DNA of 19,356 nucleotides from an uncultured Sphingobium sp. (GTDB taxonomy: Bacteria > Pseudomonadota > Alphaproteobacteria > Sphingomonadales > Sphingomonadaceae): the NCBI GenBank assembly GCA_946479185.1, contig CAMLFF010000023.1:1-19356 (forward strand), written 5' to 3'. Shown here piece by piece: positions 15,795-19,356 of this stretch (its first letter is position 1; every line of letters begins with the position of its first letter). A program made the position numbers and the translations under genes. Below the pieces are notes generated by a model. The model ran no database searches and was not told the origin of the DNA. It saw nothing but the letters and a program-made list of their open reading frames with translations.

Positions 15795-16361
15795 TTAGCC
15801 TACGAGAACGGCAGTATCGGTGGTGAACTGATAGGTCGGCACAACCAGATTCTTGGGCGCGGGGCCCTTCCGGATGCGAGCTGCCGTATCATAATGCGAG
15901 CCGTGGCAAGGGCAGAAATAGCCGCCAAACTCGCCCTTATTCTCGCCTTCGCCAGCGCCGAGCGGCACACAGCCCAGATGGGTGCAAACGCCCATCGTGA
16001 TGAGCCACTGCTTCTTGCCATCCACAACGCGCTCTTCCAGCGTCTGCGGATCGCGAAGGGTTGTTGCGTCGACGGCATCCGCCTCAGCAATTTCCTTGGC
16101 AGTCAAGTGACGCACGAACAGCGGCTGCGAGCGGAACACAGCCTTGATCGACTGACCTTCCGCAATCGCCGACAGATCGACTTCCGTCGTCGCCTGCGCC
16201 AGCACGTCTGCGCTGGGGTTCATCTGCGTGACGAGCGGGAACAATACGGCGAGGCCGCCGACACCTGCAAAACTCACTGCCGCGATATTGATGAAGTCGC
16301 GGCGACGCACGCCCTCGCCTTCGCTCATCACGGGTTCCGTTCCATGCACTTCAGTGGCCAT
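15795..16361 (-). CDS. petA: Rieske iron-sulphur subunit of the bc1 complex
   Basis: The product has 188 residues. Near the N-terminus [10 protein letters not shown] (19-28) followed by a hydrophobic segment to about 46 is a Tat-type signal anchor, as expected for Rieske proteins folded in the cytoplasm. The [2Fe-2S] ligands are in CTHLGC (C126, H128, C131) and CPCHGSHY (C150, H153, with C152 and C131 as the disulphide pair). It is first in petABC. GGGAGG lies 12 bases upstream of the ATG, slightly far. The ATG at residue 12 is an alternative start that keeps all domains. Confidence 0.98.
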   Translation of the reverse strand: MATEVHGTEPVMSEGEGVRRRDFINIAAVSFAGVGGLAVLFPLVTQMNPSADVLAQATTEVDLSAIAEGQSIKAVFRSQPLFVRHLTAKEIAEADAVDATTLRDPQTLEERVVDGKKQWLITMGVCTHLGCVPLGAGEGENKGEFGGYFCPCHGSHYDTAARIRKGPAPKNLVVPTYQFTTDTAVLVG

Positions 16362-16684
16362 GCGTTGTCATTGCCTCCCTTTAAGTCCGTAGGCAGGCAT
16401 GCTGCACCACCAACTTCCGATCCCGAACCGGCCGCCGCCCGCTCCCCTTGCCTGGCGATCGATCAGCTTCCCTTGTTGGGAAATCCGCCCGCCTGAAGGT
16501 TGATGCGACGCACCGCGCGCCAAGATGGTCCTGGCGCGTTCGGGCGCCTGATAGCGCCGTTGATCGCCTTTTGCCAACCTTCAATTTCCGGCCCCACGAA
16601 GCTTTTTCATACGCCAGCGCGCGAGATGCCACGCATAGGCCCTTGGGGATAGGATCGAGCGAGCCAAGCCGCTATGGGCAGGCG
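16362..16684. promoter_or_regulatory. Divergent intergenic region between petABC and trmL-hemF
   Basis: These 323 bases hold no gene I can support; open frames crossing them on both strands look like out-of-frame noise. The best promoter candidate for petABC is on the minus strand: TTGGCA (16577-16572), 18 bases, TATCAG (16553-16548), matching consensus at five and four positions; it would give a leader of about 180 bases. No convincing plus-strand promoter for trmL was found. An eight-base inverted repeat (GAAGGTTG at 16495-16502 and CAACCTTC at 16574-16581) is probably chance. Confidence 0.35.
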
Positions 16685-17143
16685 ATGCGTATCGCCCTCT
16701 ATCAGCCCGACATTGCCGGAAATGTCGGCACTATTTTGCGCCTTGCCGCCTGCTGGCAAATCGCCGTGGATATCATCCTGCCGTGCGGTTTCCCCGCCTC
16801 CGATGCGCAGCTGCGCCGGGCGGCGATGGACTATGGCGGCCATGTGGATGTGACGCGCCATGTGGATTTCGCCGCCTTTGCGGAGAATCGCCTAACCGGG
16901 AACGCGCGGCTCGTTGCGCTTACGAGCGTTGGCGAGACGACATTGTTCGATGCCAGCTTCCAGCCCGATGACATTTTGATCATGGGCCGGGAAAGCGCGG
17001 GGCTGCCTGCGGAGATTCGCGAGATGGCGGCAGCACGCGTGCGGATTCCGATGGCGGCGGGCTTTCGATCCTTGAACGTGGCGGTGGCAAGTGGCATCGC
17101 GCTGGGCGAAGCGTTGAGACAGACTGGATCCTTCCCGCAATGA
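16685..17143 (+). CDS. trmL: tRNA (cytidine(34)-2'-O)-methyltransferase
   Basis: The product has 152 residues, the normal size of TrmL. It methylates the wobble-base ribose in tRNA-Leu using S-adenosylmethionine. It is a minimal SPOUT enzyme: MRIALYQPDIAGNVGTILRL at the N-terminus with the conserved Asn13, ILIMGRESAGLP at 97-108, and the knot motif IPMAAGFRSLNVAVASGIAL at 121-140. The ATG at 16685 is chosen because the family begins exactly there; the open frame extends 79 codons upstream without similarity. Only a weak GGGCAGG precedes it. hemF overlaps its stop by four bases. Confidence 0.95.
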   Translation: MRIALYQPDIAGNVGTILRLAACWQIAVDIILPCGFPASDAQLRRAAMDYGGHVDVTRHVDFAAFAENRLTGNARLVALTSVGETTLFDASFQPDDILIMGRESAGLPAEIREMAAARVRIPMAAGFRSLNVAVASGIALGEALRQTGSFPQ

Positions 17144-18039
17144 CCGCTCCCACCATCCCCAATGACCTGAGCACCACTGGCCTCACGCAGGAGCAGCAGG
17201 CTGCCCGCAACTGGTTCGAGAGCTTGCGCGACCGAATCTGCGCGAGCTTTGAATCCATTGAGCGGGACATGGGGAGTGACGCCAGTTTCGATTATTTGAG
17301 CTGGTGGCGCGAGGGCGATGGCCAGAGCGAAGGCCCCATCGAAGAAGGCGGCGGCGGTGGCGGCGTGCGCGGCGTGATGAAGGGCAACGTGTTCGAGAAG
17401 GTCGGCGTGAACGTCTCGACCGTGGGCGGCGCTTTCTCACCGGAATTTGCGCGGACCATCCATGGCGCGGGCGAGGAAAATCCGGGCTTTTTCGCGACCG
17501 GCATCAGTCTTGTGGCGCATATGGCCAATCCGCATGTGCCCGCCGTTCATATGAATACGCGGATGCTGGTGACGACGAAAAGCTGGTTTGGCGGCGGCGC
17601 CGATCTCAACCCGCCCTTCCCCTATGAGGAAGATACGGCGGATTTTCATGGCGCCTTTCAGCGCGCCTGCGATGCGCATGACCCGGCTTATTATCCAAAG
17701 TTCAGCAAATGGGCGGAGGATTATTTCTACATTCCGCATCGTCAGGTGCATCGCGGCGTGGGCGGCATTTTCTACGATCATCTTGAGGGTGATTTTGACG
17801 CGACCTTTGCTTTTACGCAGGCAGTTGGGGAGGCGTTTCTGGATGCTTTTCCGCGCATTGTGCGTCGGCGGATGGAGATGCCCTGGACTGCGGAGGAAGA
17901 AGCGCAGTTGCTGGAGTGGCGCGGGCGTTATGTGGAGTTCAACCTCGTGCATGATCGCGGCACGCTGTTTGGGCTGAAGACTGGCGGGAATATTGATGCG
18001 ATTTTGATGAGCCTGCCGCCTCGGGTGACTTGGGGCTGA
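17140..18039 (+). CDS. hemF: Oxygen-dependent coproporphyrinogen III oxidase
   Basis: The product has 299 residues. It oxidatively decarboxylates coproporphyrinogen III to protoporphyrinogen IX in the cytoplasm. Recognisable stretches are the Gly-rich loop GGGGGGVRGVMKGNVFEK (70-87), VHMNTRM (136-142), the family signature WFGGGADLNPPFPYEEDT (149-166), HRGVGGIFYDHL at 204-215 and YVEFNLVHDRGTLFGLKTGGN near 264-284. The ATG at 17140 overlaps the trmL stop (ATGA), so translation is coupled. Dependence on O2 fits the aerobic bc1 chain encoded next door. It is complete and of family-typical length. Confidence 0.97.
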   Translation: MTAPTIPNDLSTTGLTQEQQAARNWFESLRDRICASFESIERDMGSDASFDYLSWWREGDGQSEGPIEEGGGGGGVRGVMKGNVFEKVGVNVSTVGGAFSPEFARTIHGAGEENPGFFATGISLVAHMANPHVPAVHMNTRMLVTTKSWFGGGADLNPPFPYEEDTADFHGAFQRACDAHDPAYYPKFSKWAEDYFYIPHRQVHRGVGGIFYDHLEGDFDATFAFTQAVGEAFLDAFPRIVRRRMEMPWTAEEEAQLLEWRGRYVEFNLVHDRGTLFGLKTGGNIDAILMSLPPRVTWG

Positions 18040-18071
18040 GGGCACTCTAGCAAGGCATAAAACAAAGAACT

Positions 18072-18162
18072 CCGTCATCCCGCGCCTGATGCGGGATCCA
18101 GCTTTTCTTCATCAACGGTTGCGCGAAGGCAGATGGACCCCGGATCAAGTCCGGGGTGACGG
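18072..18162. repeat. Paired inverted REP-like palindromic element
   Basis: Two 29-base units in inverted orientation, 18072-18100 and 18134-18162, are separated by 33 bases. Aligned head to head they match at 23 of 29 positions. Each unit is itself a hairpin: TCCCGC/GCGGGA in the left, CCCCGGA/TCCGGGG in the right, with outer CCGTCA and TCCA ends shared. Two differences (positions 7/25 and 12/20 of the unit) are compensatory and keep the stem paired. Related intergenic palindromes are, from memory, common in sphingomonad genomes. It lies between convergent hemF and the membrane protein gene and may serve as a bidirectional transcript-end structure. Confidence 0.8.
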
Positions 18163-18174
18163 CAGTGCTCAAGC

Positions 18175-18909
18175 TCAGCGGGCGGCGATGGCCGCGCGGT
18201 AAAGGGCTGCCGAGATCAGGACCACGATGACCGCCATGACCGTCTCGATGAGTGACGACACCAGAGTCATGATAAGCGTTGCAATGTCTGCGGGCAGCGC
18301 AAGCTCCGCCACAGCGCCGACCAGCGAGGCCAGCACGGTGCCGATGATGAACATCGTCACCACGATAATCGCCAGCACGCCAAAGATGCGCCAGCCATTG
18401 CCACGAGTGAGCGCGGCGCTTCTGCGCAGGATGGCGAGTGGGTTGGTCAGGCGCTCGGTTGCCGCAACCGGCGCGATGAGCGCCAACCGCCCGATCAGAT
18501 AGAAGCCGGGGATGAGGAACAGCAAAAGCCCGCTCATCACGCCCATGCCCTGCAGCATATTGGCGATGACATAGGCGGGAAGGATGGCCAGCGCAGCCTT
18601 GAGTGATTCGCTCACCGTCAGCCGCTCGCTGCGCAACAGGAGCGAATAGAGCACCAGTGCGCCAAAGGACGTCACGATGGCGTGGATGAGCAGCACCGGC
18701 CAGTTATCCGCGCCATATTGGGCGAATCGCGCCATTGCTTCCGTATTGTTCGGCTCGCCGGTGAGTTTGGCGGGCATTTTGATGAACTGCTCGGAGATGA
18801 GGCTGGGCATCAGGATGAACATGCCAGCGATCGCGCTCAGCAGATCGCGATTGGCGATGCCCATCGCCTTTGCATCATCCCAGACAAGCGACAGATCAAT
18901 TTTGCTCAA
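18175..18909 (-). CDS. Polytopic inner-membrane protein of unknown function
   Basis: The product has 244 residues with about six hydrophobic segments (roughly 23-37, 72-92, 105-120, 123-148, 174-200 and 210-236). A conserved-looking cytoplasmic loop, [27 protein letters not shown], lies between the fourth and fifth. That loop style occurs in several uncharacterised membrane families (for example glycerophosphodiesterase membrane-domain-like proteins), but I cannot assign one. The TTG at 18909 is chosen because GGAG lies nine bases upstream; ATG at 18864 has no good site. The frame stays open to 19242, but that part is antisense to lipB. It is convergent with hemF and divergent from lipB by 93 bases. 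Confidence 0.75.
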   Translation of the reverse strand: MSKIDLSLVWDDAKAMGIANRDLLSAIAGMFILMPSLISEQFIKMPAKLTGEPNNTEAMARFAQYGADNWPVLLIHAIVTSFGALVLYSLLLRSERLTVSESLKAALAILPAYVIANMLQGMGVMSGLLLFLIPGFYLIGRLALIAPVAATERLTNPLAILRRSAALTRGNGWRIFGVLAIIVVTMFIIGTVLASLVGAVAELALPADIATLIMTLVSSLIETVMAVIVVLISAALYRAAIAAR

Positions 18910-19002
18910 ACGCTTATGCTCCAGTTCCTGCGGCTCGATAGGAGCAATCGGCGCAATGTGCCAGACTTGCCTCACCAGTTGCCAAAATTCTCCGCGCGTC
19001 CC

Positions 19003-19356
19003 ATGTCGCTTGCCATGGAAGTAGAATGGCGAATTGAGCCCGGATTGACCGACTATAGCGCGGCGCTGGCCGATATGGAGCAGCGCGTGGAGGCGATTGT
19101 GGCGGGCGAGGCGCGCGAGCGGATCTGGCTGGTCGAGCATCCGCCGCTCTACACGGGCGGGACGAGCGCTGCCGCCAGCGACCTGCTGCAGCCGCGCTTT
19201 CCGGTGCATGCGACCGGGCGCGGCGGGCAATATACCTATCATGGGCCGGGGCAGCGGGTGGTATATCTGAACCTCGACCTGGGGCGGCGGGGCAAGGACG
19301 GGCGGCGGTTCGTGCAGGCGCTTGAGGGCTGGATGATCGCGGCGCTGGCGGAGTTG
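19003..19356 (+). CDS. lipB: Octanoyltransferase (lipoate biosynthesis), 5' part
   Basis: The first 118 codons are present; the gene runs off the right edge. LipB moves the octanoyl group from acyl carrier protein to lipoyl domains. The sequence shows [16 protein letters not shown] (41-56) and the family signature [19 protein letters not shown] (73-91). The catalytic Cys/Lys region would lie beyond the window. The ATG at 19003 has no clear Shine-Dalgarno; the in-frame ATG at 19015 is an alternative. It is divergent from the membrane protein gene. Confidence 0.95.
   Translation, partial: MSLAMEVEWRIEPGLTDYSAALADMEQRVEAIVAGEARERIWLVEHPPLYTGGTSAAASDLLQPRFPVHATGRGGQYTYHGPGQRVVYLNLDLGRRGKDGRRFVQALEGWMIAALAEL

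Noticed and set aside
14599..15798. 399-codon open frame on the plus strand
   Set aside because: It is antisense to petB over its whole length, and its product is extremely charged (His/Asp/Glu/Arg-rich). This is typical of the complement of a GC-rich membrane-protein gene. petB has every expected motif.
16495..16581. Eight-base inverted repeat in the petA-trmL gap as a possible operator
   Set aside because: The arms are 71 bases apart, short, and of a composition expected by chance.
16448..16684. 79-codon extension upstream of trmL
   Set aside because: TrmL proteins begin at MRIALYQP; the extension looks like translated intergenic sequence and has no ribosome binding site.
18910..19242. 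Extension of the membrane protein frame by 111 codons
   Set aside because: It is antisense to lipB, which is clearly coding on the plus strand; the TTG at 18909 with GGAG is a better start.
1..19356. Search for CRISPR arrays, tRNAs, rRNAs, IS elements, phage genes and attachment sites
   Set aside because: By eye I saw no regularly spaced repeats, no cloverleaf with a CCA-end context, no transposase or integrase motif, and no composition break indicating an island. A tRNA or RNA-family scan would be needed to exclude small RNAs.

Overview
The window looks like the chromosome of a sphingomonad-type alphaproteobacterium (Sphingomonas, Sphingobium, Novosphingobium or a relative). This is an inference from three things: GC-rich coding sequence with frequent GTG and TTG starts; an exopolysaccharide cluster organised like the sphingan (gellan/welan-type) clusters, with a bacterial tyrosine kinase split from its co-polymerase; and the neighbouring petABC, trmL-hemF and lipB genes. 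No rRNA, tRNA, insertion sequence, integrase or CRISPR array was seen.

Region 1 (1-6361) is polysaccharide assembly and export. On the minus strand are the N-terminal part of a membrane protein that may be a priming sugar-phosphate transferase (running off the left edge) and a TPR-repeat putative lipoprotein. Diverging from them on the plus strand is a tightly overlapping operon: a short periplasmic OPX (polysaccharide export) protein, an outer-membrane beta-barrel, a Wzz/Wzc-type co-polymerase without kinase domain, and a cytoplasmic BY-kinase with a tyrosine-rich tail. Glycosyltransferases, flippase and polymerase are not in the window and probably lie to the left.

Region 2 (6375-13454) supplies sugar nucleotides. 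rmlACDB (minus strand, transcribed from about 9.87 kb leftwards, with overlapping genes) makes dTDP-L-rhamnose. Diverging from it are a two-helix small membrane protein, then ugd (UDP-glucuronate), a UDP-glucuronate 4-epimerase-like gene (UDP-galacturonate) and galU (UDP-glucose). Together these predict a polymer, or several glycans, built from rhamnose, glucose, glucuronate and possibly galacturonate. A strong bidirectional terminator at 13537-13568 closes this block.

Region 3 (13606-19356) is housekeeping. petABC (minus strand) encodes the cytochrome bc1 complex with all haem and iron-sulphur ligands present. Diverging from it are trmL (tRNA wobble 2'-O-methylation) and hemF (aerobic haem synthesis), overlapping by four bases. 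A paired REP-like palindrome with compensatory base changes sits between hemF and a convergent six-helix membrane protein of unknown function. The window ends inside lipB.

The most interesting part is the export machinery. An OPX protein lacking the Wza-type C-terminal membrane helix is translationally coupled to a beta-barrel and lies next to a TPR lipoprotein. This combines parts of Wzx/Wzy-type and synthase-type secretion.
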